From NCBI RefSeq assembly GCF_005765165.1, contig NZ_VCIW01000011.1:124001-188000 (forward strand): a stretch of 64,000 nt of DNA, read 5' to 3'. A model generated the notes under the pieces. It was not told where the DNA came from and did no database searches. It saw only the letters and a list, made by a program, of their open reading frames with translations. Below are positions 48,571-56,251 of the stretch, piece by piece; positions within the stretch are counted from its first letter, which is position 1, and each line of letters opens with the position of its first letter. Origin of the DNA: Paenibacillus antri (GTDB lineage: Bacteria; Bacillota; Bacilli; Paenibacillales; YIM-B00363). The translations under genes were made by a program, and so were the position numbers.

Positions 48571-49392
48571 TTAGATCATCCAGCCGAACCATTCGGTCTT
48601 CTGCTTGTCGAGCTGCCGCAGCCAGTCGAGCGTCAATCGAATCGCCATCTCCGCATGCCCCCGGCCGGAGAAGACGTGGTCGGCTTGCATAATGATTTCT
48701 TTCTCGCACTGCCCCCCGCTTCGCGTTCGGAGCACCTTCTGGTACAAGAAGCTGTACTCGACGGGGATGACGGCGTCCGCCGTGCCGTGCACGAGCAGCG
48801 CGTCGCCTTCGAACGTCCGGGCTTCTTGGAACGGATGGCAGGTCGCGAGCGAAGCGAAGAACGGGTGCTTCAGCATGTAACCGAGATATTCGGTTTCGCC
48901 TTGGGTAACGGCTTCCTCGTACGCGGCTTTGCCGACGATGCCGACGATATCTTGGAACGGGTGGCCGACCGGCGCCCACAGCGCCAGCGTCTTCACCCGC
49001 TTATCGCGCGCGGCCGTCAGCGCGGCGACCGCGCCGCCGAGACTGTGGCCGAGCAGCGTGACGCGATTCGGATCGACGAAGTCGAGATCCAGCACGTAGT
49101 CGAGCGCGCAGCGCGTCTGAGCGATCCAGTCGTCCATGCCGGAGTCGCCGTAGTCGCCGCCGCTCTCGCCGCAGCCGGCGTAATCGAACCGCAGCGTCGC
49201 GTACCCGGCGCTCGCCAACGCCCTCGCGGCCTTCACGAACAGCCGGTGCTCCCCGATGCGGTCGCCTGCGAAGCCATGACAGACGACGACGGCGGGGAAG
49301 CGTGACGGCTCCCTTGCTCCCTCCATCGGCGGGTAGTGCAGCGTCGCCGCGAGGCGGACGCTCGTGCTTCGGATCTCGATATGTCTCTCCAT
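48571..49392 (-). CDS. Alpha/beta-hydrolase (dienelactone hydrolase/esterase-like)
   Basis: A 273-residue serine hydrolase with the oxyanion-hole segment CHGFAGDRIG, the nucleophile elbow LLGHSLGGAVA, the acid in LLVHGTADAVIP and the His in QADHVFSGRG. The family resembles the acyl/peptide-type alpha/beta hydrolases with FDYAGCGESGGDYG. It sits within the sulfate-uptake gene set, 27 bp upstream of the yezD-like gene, although a link to sulfur metabolism is not known. The ATG at 49392 follows GAGGG at 8 bp. Confidence 0.88.
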   Translation of the reverse strand: MERHIEIRSTSVRLAATLHYPPMEGAREPSRFPAVVVCHGFAGDRIGEHRLFVKAARALASAGYATLRFDYAGCGESGGDYGDSGMDDWIAQTRCALDYVLDLDFVDPNRVTLLGHSLGGAVAALTAARDKRVKTLALWAPVGHPFQDIVGIVGKAAYEEAVTQGETEYLGYMLKHPFFASLATCHPFQEARTFEGDALLVHGTADAVIPVEYSFLYQKVLRTRSGGQCEKEIIMQADHVFSGRGHAEMAIRLTLDWLRQLDKQKTEWFGWMI

Positions 49393-49448
49393 ACGGTACA
49401 CCCTCGTTTCTATGGTACTGGCCGCCCGGGCGGTGCTCGCGGACGCTG

Positions 49449-49980
49449 CAGTCGGAGAAACTCCGACTATTCTCGCACGGGCGGCTCCCGCAGGCGCTGC
49501 AGTCGGAGAATCTCCGACTATCCCCGCACGGGCGGCTCCCGCAGACGCTGCAGTCGGAGAACCTCCGACTATTCTCGCCCGGGCGGCTCCCGCGGACGCT
49601 GCAGTCGGAGATCCTCCGACTATCCCCGTACGGGCGGCTCCCGCAGACGCTGCAGTCGGAGATCCTCCGACTATTCTCGCCCGGGCGGCTCCCGCGGACG
49701 CTGCAGTCGGAGATCCTCCGACTAATCTCGCCCGGGCGGCTCCCGCAGGCGCTGCAGTCGGAGATCCTCCGACTAATCTCGCCCGGGCGGCTCCCGCAGA
49801 CGCTGTAGTCGGAGAAACTCCGACTAATCTCGCCCGGGCGGCTCCCGCAGGCGCTGCAGTCGGAGATCCTCCGACTATTCTCGCCCGGGCGGTGCTCGCG
49901 GACGCTGTAGTCGGAAAAACTCCGACTATTCTCGCCCGGGCGGTGCTCGCGGACGCTGTAGTCGGGGATACTCCGACTAC
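49449..49980. repeat. Second array: 11 tandem 51-bp units with the same palindrome, opposite orientation
   Basis: I count 11 copies of the palindrome AGTCGGAG-NNN-CTCCGACT, with loops AAA, AAT, AAC, ATC or ATA, 51 bp apart. The consensus AGTCGGAGAAACTCCGACT is the reverse complement of that in the first array, and CTGCAG precedes it here but follows it there, so this array is inverted. The linkers (TCTCGCCCGGGCGGCTCCCG and similar) differ from those of the first array and contain the palindrome CGCCCGGGCG. The last two units have decayed left arms. The array fills the gap between sbp and the hydrolase gene. Confidence 0.93.
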
Positions 49981-49998
49981 AGCAGCCGCCCACCTAAA

Positions 49999-51117
49999 TT
50001 ACGGTTGGTAGATTTGGTCGAAAATGCCGCCGTCGGCGAAAAACTTCTTCTGCGCTTCCTGCCAGCCGCCGAAATGCTCGTCGACCGTAATCAAGTTCAC
50101 CGCCGGGAACTGATCCTTATACTTCTCGGCGACGGAGGCGAGACGCGGACGGTAATAGTTTTTCGCGGCGATTTCTTGCCCTTCTTCCGAGTACAGGTAC
50201 TCGAGGTACGCCGTCGCCGCTTCCGTCGTGCCGCGCTTCTCGGCGACCTTGTCGACGACCGTCACCGGCGGCTCCGCCAGGATGCTCAGCGACGGAACGA
50301 CGATCTCGAACTTGTCGGGACCGAGCTCGTTGATCGAGAGGAACGCTTCGTTCTCCCAAGCGAGCAGCACGTCGCCGATGCCGCGCTCGACGAACGTCGT
50401 CGTCGAGCCCCGGGCGCCGGAGTCGAGCACGGGTACGTTCTTGAACAGCTGCGATACGAATTGCTGCGCCTTGGCTTCGTCGTTGTCGTTTTGCTGCAGC
50501 GCGTAGCCCCACGCCGCGAGGAAGTTCCACCGCGCGCCGCCCGACGTCTTCGGGTTCGGCGTAATGACTTCGACGTCTTCGCGAATGAGGTCGTTCCAAT
50601 CTTTAATGCCCTTCGGGTTGCCCTTGCGCACGAGGAAGACGATCGTAGACGTGTACGGCGCGCTGTTGTCGGCGAGGCGGTCCTGCCAGCCTTCCGCGAT
50701 CAGCCCCGCCCCTTGGATTTCGTCGATGTCGTACGCGAGCGCCAACGTGACGACGTCGGCTTCGAGTCCGTCGATGACCGACCGGCCTTGCTTGCCGGAG
50801 CCTCCGTGCGATTGATTGATCGTAACCTTTTGGCCCGTCTCCGCTTCCCAATGCTTCGCGAAGGCGGCGTTGAATTCTTCGTATAACTCGCGAGTCGGAT
50901 CGTAAGATACGTTAAGCAGCTCTACCGGCTCTTTCGGCGTCTCCGTCTCTTTCTCCGTCTCTTTCGCCGGCTCCGCCGGAGCGGCCGCGCCGCCGGAAGC
51001 TTGCGTCGTCCCCCCCGACGTCTCCGTCGCGGCGCCCGTGCCCGCCGTGCCTCCGCCGCAAGCCGTCATTACCGCCAACAATCCGCTTACCATGACCAAC
51101 AAGAATGCCTTCTTCAT
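49999..51117 (-). CDS. sbp: Sulfate-binding lipoprotein Sbp
   Basis: A 372-residue extracellular sulfate-binding protein. Signal peptide with lipobox MTAC (about residue 19), a Thr/Glu/Pro-rich linker (to about 67), then the Sbp/CysP fold: [20 protein letters not shown] and [10 protein letters not shown] near the N-terminus and [19 protein letters not shown] in the middle bind sulfate by main-chain amides in family members. It is the first gene of the sulfate locus, separated from yezD-cysTWA by the repeat array and a hydrolase gene. The upstream 260 bp contain no S-box or other riboswitch that I recognise. Confidence 0.93.
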   Translation of the reverse strand: MKKAFLLVMVSGLLAVMTACGGGTAGTGAATETSGGTTQASGGAAAPAEPAKETEKETETPKEPVELLNVSYDPTRELYEEFNAAFAKHWEAETGQKVTINQSHGGSGKQGRSVIDGLEADVVTLALAYDIDEIQGAGLIAEGWQDRLADNSAPYTSTIVFLVRKGNPKGIKDWNDLIREDVEVITPNPKTSGGARWNFLAAWGYALQQNDNDEAKAQQFVSQLFKNVPVLDSGARGSTTTFVERGIGDVLLAWENEAFLSINELGPDKFEIVVPSLSILAEPPVTVVDKVAEKRGTTEAATAYLEYLYSEEGQEIAAKNYYRPRLASVAEKYKDQFPAVNLITVDEHFGGWQEAQKKFFADGGIFDQIYQP

Positions 51118-51363
51118 TTCGTTTCCCCGCCCTCGTAGAGTTAAAATTTATAGGGTCGCCGGTGGTCCGGTGGACATTTCCTTCAATCCCGATGTGTATA
51201 GTCGGGTTTATGGATTGCATCGTATCATCGCTGATTTTGTACTGTCAATACGCCGAAAACATGTTGTCAGGATGAACTTTAGTCGGCGCTTTCCCTTCTT
51301 TCCCCTCCATGCATCTCGTCCGAACCAAAGCCCCTTCCTTCGAAAATGGATCAAAGTCCAAAC

Positions 51364-51400
51364 AAAAAACCGCCCGCCGACTCAAAGAGTCTGCGGACGG
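51364..51400 (-). terminator. Terminator overlapping the end of the AraC-family gene
   Basis: CCGCCCGCCGACTC (51370-51383) pairs with GAGTCTGCGGACGG (51387-51400), with one internal mismatch, and the minus strand continues with six T. The stop codon at 51382-51384 lies in the loop side of the stem, so the gene's last codons are part of its own terminator. Confidence 0.8.
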
Positions 51401-52272
51401 GAATGGTGCCGCCATTGCGTCGGAGTCAGTCCTGTGTAGCGCTTGAACACCGTCGCGAAATGCTGGCTCGTCTTAAACCCCAGCTCGAAGGCGACCTCCG
51501 TAACCGAGACGTCCGTCCGGGTCAGCCGCTCGCAGGCGCGTTCTACGCGGACGCGCTCGATATACGAGGCCGGCGATTGCCCCACCGCTTCCCGGAAGAC
51601 GCGATAGACGTGGGAATCGCCGACGCCGAGCGTCGAAGCGAGTTCGGCCGTCGTCCACCGGCGCTCCGGCTCCGCCTGGATCCGGGCGCACAGCTTGACC
51701 AGCGCCTCGCTCAGATCCGGAGGCAGGTCCGGCGACTTCCCGGGCCGCAGCGCGCGAAGCAGCAGATCGACGATGCCGGTCCGGATCTCCAACGCGCGCA
51801 GCGCCCCGCCTTGCTCCAGGACGAGCCTCATGCGGCGCAGCGGCTCGAGCGCGCCCGGTCCGATCGTTGCGACGCGAGGCGCTTCCCGTAAGGCGTCGGC
51901 GAGCGTAACCCGCTCCCTCTCCTCGAGACGCAGCCAGCCCTTCGTCTCGGCCGGATCGAGCACGATCATCCACCAGATCGAGCACGGCTCGATATGGTTC
52001 GAACGCGCTCGGTGCACTTCGCCGGGGCGCGTATGGAACAGCTGACCGGCATGGGAGGCGTACGAGGCGCCGCCGACCTCCCACGTCGCCCTTCCGCTCT
52101 CCATATACACGAATTCGTACGACCGATCGTGCCTATGGTCCGGCAGCGGGATCGCTTCCGAGAAGCGATCGTAGCCGAGCGTAATGAGCTCGGGCACGTC
52201 CGACGCGGCTTCCCCGCGGTCGTTCGTATACATCCAACGCGACGACGCCGTTTTCCTCATCCTCGTTCTCAT
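51382..52272 (-). CDS. AraC-family transcriptional regulator
   Basis: A 296-residue regulator with an N-terminal cupin-type domain (DHRHDRSYEFVYMESGRATW near residue 46, then FHTRPGEVHRA) and a C-terminal AraC domain with two helix-turn-helix motifs (WTTAELASTLGVGDSHVYRV and VSVTEVAFELGFKTSQHFAT, ending YTGLTPTQWR). It is divergent from a phyH-like gene at 52392 and probably regulates it. The start follows GGGGGGG. Confidence 0.9.
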   Translation of the reverse strand: MRTRMRKTASSRWMYTNDRGEAASDVPELITLGYDRFSEAIPLPDHRHDRSYEFVYMESGRATWEVGGASYASHAGQLFHTRPGEVHRARSNHIEPCSIWWMIVLDPAETKGWLRLEERERVTLADALREAPRVATIGPGALEPLRRMRLVLEQGGALRALEIRTGIVDLLLRALRPGKSPDLPPDLSEALVKLCARIQAEPERRWTTAELASTLGVGDSHVYRVFREAVGQSPASYIERVRVERACERLTRTDVSVTEVAFELGFKTSQHFATVFKRYTGLTPTQWRHHSRPQTL

Positions 52273-52391
52273 GCCCCCCCAGTAATGTTCTCGATCGTAT
52301 CAATGTTTCCGATCCTACTCGATACGTTCGAGGAAGTCAAAGCCGGCCCGCCGGTTTACGATGAAATCAACCTAACGACGAGGTGAACCGT

Positions 52392-53222
52392 ATGAGCGTA
52401 ATTCCGTATCAAGTGACCGAAGAGGACAAGGCTCGTTTTCAGAAGGATGGCTATTGGATCAGCCCGAGGCTGCTCGACGACGATGCGATCGGACGGCTGC
52501 GGCAAGCGCATGAGCGAATTTGGAAACGCGACTTCGACGGAGACGGGTACCCGATGCATCCGATTCCCGTACCCTCCGATCCGCTGGCCATCAAGAAGAC
52601 GGAAAACGCCTGGTGGATCAACGACGAAGTCCGCGCGGTCGTGACGGATCCCGAGCTCGGGCGCATGGCGGCCGATTTGTTGAACGAGGACGAGATCCGG
52701 CTGTGGCACGACCAAGTCATCTACAAGCCCGGCGCGGGCGACAAGGAGACGAAGCTCGGCAACGTCGGCTGGCACCAAGATTACGGATATTGGCGCGCCA
52801 GCAGCACGACGAATATGGTGACGGTGTGGATCGCCCTGCAGGACACGGACCTGTCGAACGGCGCCATGACGACGATACTGGGCTCGCACAAGTGGGGAGA
52901 AGTCGAAGGGAGCGACACGTTCTTCGACCAAGACATGGAGAAGCTCCGGGCGAGGTTCGCGCGGCGCGATTGGACGGAAGAGCCTTGCATCCTGAAGGCG
53001 GGGCAGGCCAGCTTCCATCATGCGCTGACGTTCCACGGCTCCGGACCGAACCGGACGAACGAGCCTCGCCTGTCGGTCGTCGCCCATTTGATGCCGGGAC
53101 ATACGTCCTTCCGCGCCGGCCGGCAGCGGCACGACAACGTGCTCTTCCTCGGCCCCCGGCCGTACGACGGACAGCGGTTCGACAACGAGTACTTCCCGCT
53201 GCTGTACGGCAGAAAGCGCTGA
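52392..53222 (+). CDS. Phytanoyl-CoA dioxygenase (PhyH)-family protein
   Basis: A 276-residue Fe(II)/2-oxoglutarate oxygenase with metal ligands H128 and D130 in VGWHQDYGYW and H215 in LTFHGSGPNRTNEPRLS, where the following Arg binds 2-oxoglutarate. It shares the fold but little sequence outside the motifs with the PhyH-like protein at 42.4 kb. The ATG at 52392 follows GAGG at 8-9 bp. It pairs with the divergent AraC gene. Substrate unknown. Confidence 0.88.
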   Translation: MSVIPYQVTEEDKARFQKDGYWISPRLLDDDAIGRLRQAHERIWKRDFDGDGYPMHPIPVPSDPLAIKKTENAWWINDEVRAVVTDPELGRMAADLLNEDEIRLWHDQVIYKPGAGDKETKLGNVGWHQDYGYWRASSTTNMVTVWIALQDTDLSNGAMTTILGSHKWGEVEGSDTFFDQDMEKLRARFARRDWTEEPCILKAGQASFHHALTFHGSGPNRTNEPRLSVVAHLMPGHTSFRAGRQRHDNVLFLGPRPYDGQRFDNEYFPLLYGRKR

Positions 53223-53230
53223 AATGACCA

Positions 53231-53270
53231 AAAGACCATGCTTCCCGGTCGCCCCGGATGCATGGTCTTT
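53231..53270 (+). terminator. Intrinsic terminator after the second phyH-like gene
   Basis: AAAGACCATGC and GCATGGTCTTT form a perfect 11-bp stem with an 18-base loop, followed by GCGTTTG. The next ~140 bp (53271-53411) are AT-rich and hold nothing I recognise. Confidence 0.7.
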
Positions 53271-53411
53271 GCGTTTGCCGGCGTTCAATGAAAGTAAAGT
53301 AGAGATTAATAAATTAATTAATACACAGTGAAATTAAAGCTGCAGACTGGCTGCAGGCGTTAAGCTAACCTGGCAGTTTAGTGCAACAATCGTTTAATTG
53401 TTTTAAGATAA

Positions 53412-53694
53412 TGGAAAAAGCAATTCGAGGTGTACCTTGAAAAAATATACAAAGATGATTTGTATGAGTTGAAGTTAGCTTGTCGTAAGTTCATTGAAGG
53501 TACATGCAGTATTTGTAAATTAGAACATAATTTGACGTGGATGAGTCCCCACCATACATTGCAGAACTATTGAAAAAAACACGAATGATCTGGAATTGGT
53601 GAGATTCGGTACTTCAGACTACAAAAAGCGCGACGAAGCATTAGGTTCGATCTAAGGTTTACTTAAAAGTTTAAATATTGTCATCGAGGATTGA
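53412..53694 (+). pseudogene. Decayed coding fragment with frameshifts and an in-frame stop
   Basis: In one frame the DNA reads LEKIYKDDLYELKLACRKFI, then EGTCSICKLEHNL; in the next FDVDESPPYIAELLKKT; and in a third NDLELVRFGTSDYKKRDEAL, GSI, stop, GLLKSLNIVIED. The pieces are protein-like, run in order and need two frameshifts plus one stop to be joined, so this is probably a gene remnant. I do not recognise the family. It lies in AT-rich DNA unlike the rest of the window. Confidence 0.5.
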
Positions 53695-53760
53695 TGTGCG
53701 TGTTCCGCACGGCTCAACTATCTGGGCAGTAGTGCAGTTTTCGACGAGGAGAGAGCGAAT

Positions 53761-54117
53761 ATGGAACTATATCGTTTTGACAGAGGAGTTTCTAAGCCAA
53801 TTCATGCGTTTAACTCTTTGCAGGCCTCGATTACGCCGATCATAAGAAGTGAGCAGTCTTTTCAGGTTGGTTGCATCCATCTGGGTGAAGAAGGGGTTAT
53901 AGGCTATCACCAAGCGACAACCCCGCAACTGTTCCTTGTTATTCAAGGTGAGGGCTTTGTAACAGGGGAGGATCGTATCCAAGTTCCGATAAAATCAGGT
54001 CAAGCAGCTTTCTGGACGGAAGGTGAGTGGCACGAATCAGGCTCAAAAACGGGTATGACTGTTGTTATAATTGAGTCTTCGCAACTTGATCCAAACCAGT
54101 TTATGAAACATTTGTAG
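53761..54117 (+). CDS. Small cupin-domain protein
   Basis: A 118-residue single cupin: GYHQATTPQLFLVIQGEGFV is motif 1 (with only some of the usual metal ligands), IKSGQAAFWTEGEWHESGS is motif 2. No enzymatic role can be assigned; the fold suggests small-molecule binding. The ATG follows GGAGAGAG. The gene is AT-richer than most neighbours, which fits recent acquisition. Confidence 0.75.
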   Translation: MELYRFDRGVSKPIHAFNSLQASITPIIRSEQSFQVGCIHLGEEGVIGYHQATTPQLFLVIQGEGFVTGEDRIQVPIKSGQAAFWTEGEWHESGSKTGMTVVIIESSQLDPNQFMKHL

Positions 54118-54164
54118 TGATGCTAGTTCATTAAAAAACGGGTAACAATAGTTCCGCAAACAGG

Positions 54165-54193
54165 ACGGCAGTCAGCACAATTGGCTGCCGTTT
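54165..54193 (+). terminator. Hairpin, first of three related copies
   Basis: ACGGCAG (54165-54171) pairs with CTGCCGT (54185-54191), followed by TTCCCGTTGAAGTA. Related hairpins occur at 54804 and 55679, each after a gene. They could be weak terminators or copies of a small repeat. Confidence 0.5.
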
Positions 54194-54276
54194 CCCGTTG
54201 AAGTATACGTGCAGGAATATTGAGAAGTTCAGCAACCTTTTTCCAATTCTAGCGTTAACCTAAAGGAGGTGTTCTA

Positions 54277-54777
54277 ATGGTAAAGAAGAGGGTAGTATTG
54301 TTTATTGTCCTATTGTTCTTAGCTGGATGCAATAGTGGAAACAAGAACAACTTTATTACTGACTTTAGAGCTAACATTAATGAAGGTGCGAATTTATGGT
54401 CTTCGGTTAATTATGACATTGTACGGGATAAACAACTGATAACTGAGATTGATAAACCGTCTCACACGTTGGAAACGCCGATTATGATTCGAGTTTTTGT
54501 TGAAACAATAAATAAAGGTAACCAAAGTGCTGAATCCATAGGGATTATAATTAACGAACCTACGCCTCTTTTACAAAAAAATTCGACCAGTTATGGCGGG
54601 GTTACGGATGGTTCTTTAGATAAAGATGAGACGTTTGAATATTGCTTTACTTACACCTTTGCTAACGAAGAAGACCTTGAATCCTTCATTAAACAGGCAT
54701 CGGTGAGTTTGACTTGGATTGAAAATCAAGTGAGTAATGAAATAAGAATAAAGTTACCCAGTAAGCCAGTAGAGTGA
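54277..54777 (+). CDS. Putative lipoprotein of unknown function
   Basis: A 166-residue predicted lipoprotein: signal peptide MVKKRVVLFIVLLFLAGC with the lipobox LAGC at residues 15-18, then a beta-rich domain (PIMIRVFVETINKGNQSAES, then FEYCFTYTFANEEDLESFIK). The pattern of an immunoglobulin-like module that compares paired strands is possible but not certain. AT-rich. The ATG follows AAAGGAGG at 8 bp. No family recognised. Confidence 0.7.
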   Translation: MVKKRVVLFIVLLFLAGCNSGNKNNFITDFRANINEGANLWSSVNYDIVRDKQLITEIDKPSHTLETPIMIRVFVETINKGNQSAESIGIIINEPTPLLQKNSTSYGGVTDGSLDKDETFEYCFTYTFANEEDLESFIKQASVSLTWIENQVSNEIRIKLPSKPVE

Positions 54778-54803
54778 CAGGACGATAGCACCATAAACCA
54801 CAC

Positions 54804-54832
54804 CGGCGGCCGGTCAACTACGGACTGCCGTT
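54804..54832 (+). terminator. Hairpin, second related copy
   Basis: CGGCGG (54804-54809) pairs with CTGCCG (54825-54830, one G-U pair), followed by TTTCCGTTGAAGTA as in the first copy. The remaining 260 bp up to 55096 hold no gene I can support. Confidence 0.4.
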
Positions 54833-55096
54833 TCCGTTGAAGTAACTGGCCGTTTTGTGTTTCTAATACAAAATTACATACCAGATTTGGGCTTCCCGAA
54901 CAACTAGACCGATGAAATTTGCAATCGGATTTCGTCTAAATAAATGAGAATGAGATCGCCTTCTGTCCGCTGCCCTGATCGGCTGGGAAAAAGAGCGAGA
55001 AGTTCTTTCAAGTACTGTCATACGAGGGGGGCTGCATTTGGAACGTGTAATCCTGATTATGAATGTGCGAGAAAACGAGGGAGGGGATTCAGTCGC

Positions 55097-55627
55097 ATGG
55101 CAAAGATCGTTTTCGCGTTGAACCAGTCTCTGGACGGGTTTGTCGACCACATGGCATTTCAGCCCGACCCCGTGCTATTCCGTCATTTCATCGACGACGT
55201 GCGCGGCCTAACGGGTAGCCTATACGGGCGCCGCATGTACGAGACCATGCGGTATTGGGACGGAGATCATTATGAATGGGATGCGCCGGAACGGGAATAC
55301 GCAGCGGCGTGGCAAAGCAAACCGAAGTGGGTGGTGTCGAGGACGTTAACGTCCGTCGGTCCGAACGCTTCTCTGATCGAGGGCGACCTCGCGGCGGCCA
55401 TACTTAGGCTAAAGGCTCAGCATGAAGGGGAGATTGAAGTTTCCGGGCCAGAGTTGGCGCACAGTCTATCGGAACTCGGTCTCATTGATGAGTATCGACT
55501 CTATCTCCATCCAGTCGTACTGGGTCGCGGCAAGCCGTTTTTCGCCGGTCCGCGACCGCCGCTGCGCCTCGTGGCAAGCGATCGAATCGGCGAGCAGGTG
55601 ATCCGGTTGACCTATGTTCCAACTTAG
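55097..55627 (+). CDS. DHFR/RibD C-terminal-like reductase
   Basis: A 176-residue protein of the dihydrofolate reductase superfamily, RibD C-terminal branch (YyaP/YwjB-like): AKIVFALNQSLDGFVDHMAF at the N-terminus, SLYGRRMYETMRYW, and the nucleotide-binding EIEVSGPELAHSLSELGLID, then HPVVLGRGKPFFAG. The physiological reaction of these proteins is unknown. The ATG at 55097 follows GGGAGGGG at 8-9 bp; a longer open frame upstream has no ribosome site. Confidence 0.85.
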   Translation: MAKIVFALNQSLDGFVDHMAFQPDPVLFRHFIDDVRGLTGSLYGRRMYETMRYWDGDHYEWDAPEREYAAAWQSKPKWVVSRTLTSVGPNASLIEGDLAAAILRLKAQHEGEIEVSGPELAHSLSELGLIDEYRLYLHPVVLGRGKPFFAGPRPPLRLVASDRIGEQVIRLTYVPT

Positions 55628-55678
55628 TTTTTACGGTTGGACCAGCGGACTAAAGGGTACATAGCTTCATATGACAGG

Positions 55679-55707
55679 ACGGCAGCCGGCCCACGCTTGG
55701 CTGCCGT
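55679..55707 (+). terminator. Hairpin, third related copy
   Basis: ACGGCAGCC (55679-55687) and GGCTGCCGT (55699-55707) form a perfect 9-bp stem, 50 bp after the reductase stop. It shares ACAGGACGGCAG with the first copy but lacks a T-run. Confidence 0.5.
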
Positions 55708-55844
55708 TAATTATTAGGTTGATAATTGTTTGTATTGCCGCAGGAGGTCTTTTCATGATTAAGAATGATAAACTGCATTATTTTCACAAAAAAGTACACA
55801 TTAATAAAGTATTAAAAAAACTACCGATTAAAGGAGGCGTTCTT

Positions 55845-56003
55845 ATGCAAAATCAGCAAAATCAGCAGCAACAACAAAACCAGACATCTCAACAAAATCA
55901 ACAATCCAATCAAGCAATGCAGCAGACTCAAGGGGCTATCTTGCAAGCTCAAAAACAATCGCAGCAAGGACAAAGCGGTCAACAAGGTCAAAAACAACAA
56001 TAA
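55845..56003 (+). CDS. Gln-rich small protein
   Basis: A 52-residue peptide made almost only of Gln, Asn, Ser and Gly (MQNQQNQQQQQNQTSQQNQQ, then SNQAMQQTQGAILQAQKQSQ). AAAGGAGG ends 6 bp before the ATG. An earlier ATG at 55755, with AGGAGG 7 bp upstream, would add a basic 30-residue N-terminus (MIKNDKLHYFHKKVHINKV), so two products are possible. Composition recalls gamma-type small acid-soluble spore proteins but lacks their repeat sequence; I do not assign it. Confidence 0.6.
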   Translation: MQNQQNQQQQQNQTSQQNQQSNQAMQQTQGAILQAQKQSQQGQSGQQGQKQQ

Positions 56004-56110
56004 ATGCAGTAGGTTTTTAATGTATTACGAATGGGCAAGGTTTATCGACGTTCGTCAACAATACAAACCGGGCTCAAAGTTGTGAGCAGTATGCAACCTA
56101 GATTCAACAA

Positions 56111-56133
56111 GCGGCAGTTTTTTCTGCCGCTTT
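56111..56133 (+). terminator. Intrinsic terminator after the Gln-rich gene
   Basis: GCGGCAG (56111-56117) and CTGCCGC (56124-56130) with a TTTTTT loop, followed by TTTTG; the same stem read on the minus strand is followed by TTG only. Confidence 0.7.
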
Positions 56134-56251
56134 TGTGCTTTCATTTATTGCCCCGTTGATTGAACTATCGGAGACGTTTGTTCAAAGAAACAGCGCTGGA
56201 TCGACGCGTCCAGCCGGAACGATCCGTTGTCGAAAACGGGCAGCTTCCCGT

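Noticed and set aside
49302-50011. Long open frames across the second array
   Set aside because: Same explanation: 51-bp period without stops, several frames open at once, no ribosome site, and they run into the real sbp and hydrolase genes on the other strand.
51118-51381. S-box or T-box upstream of sbp
   Set aside because: Neither conserved core nor terminator found on the minus strand.
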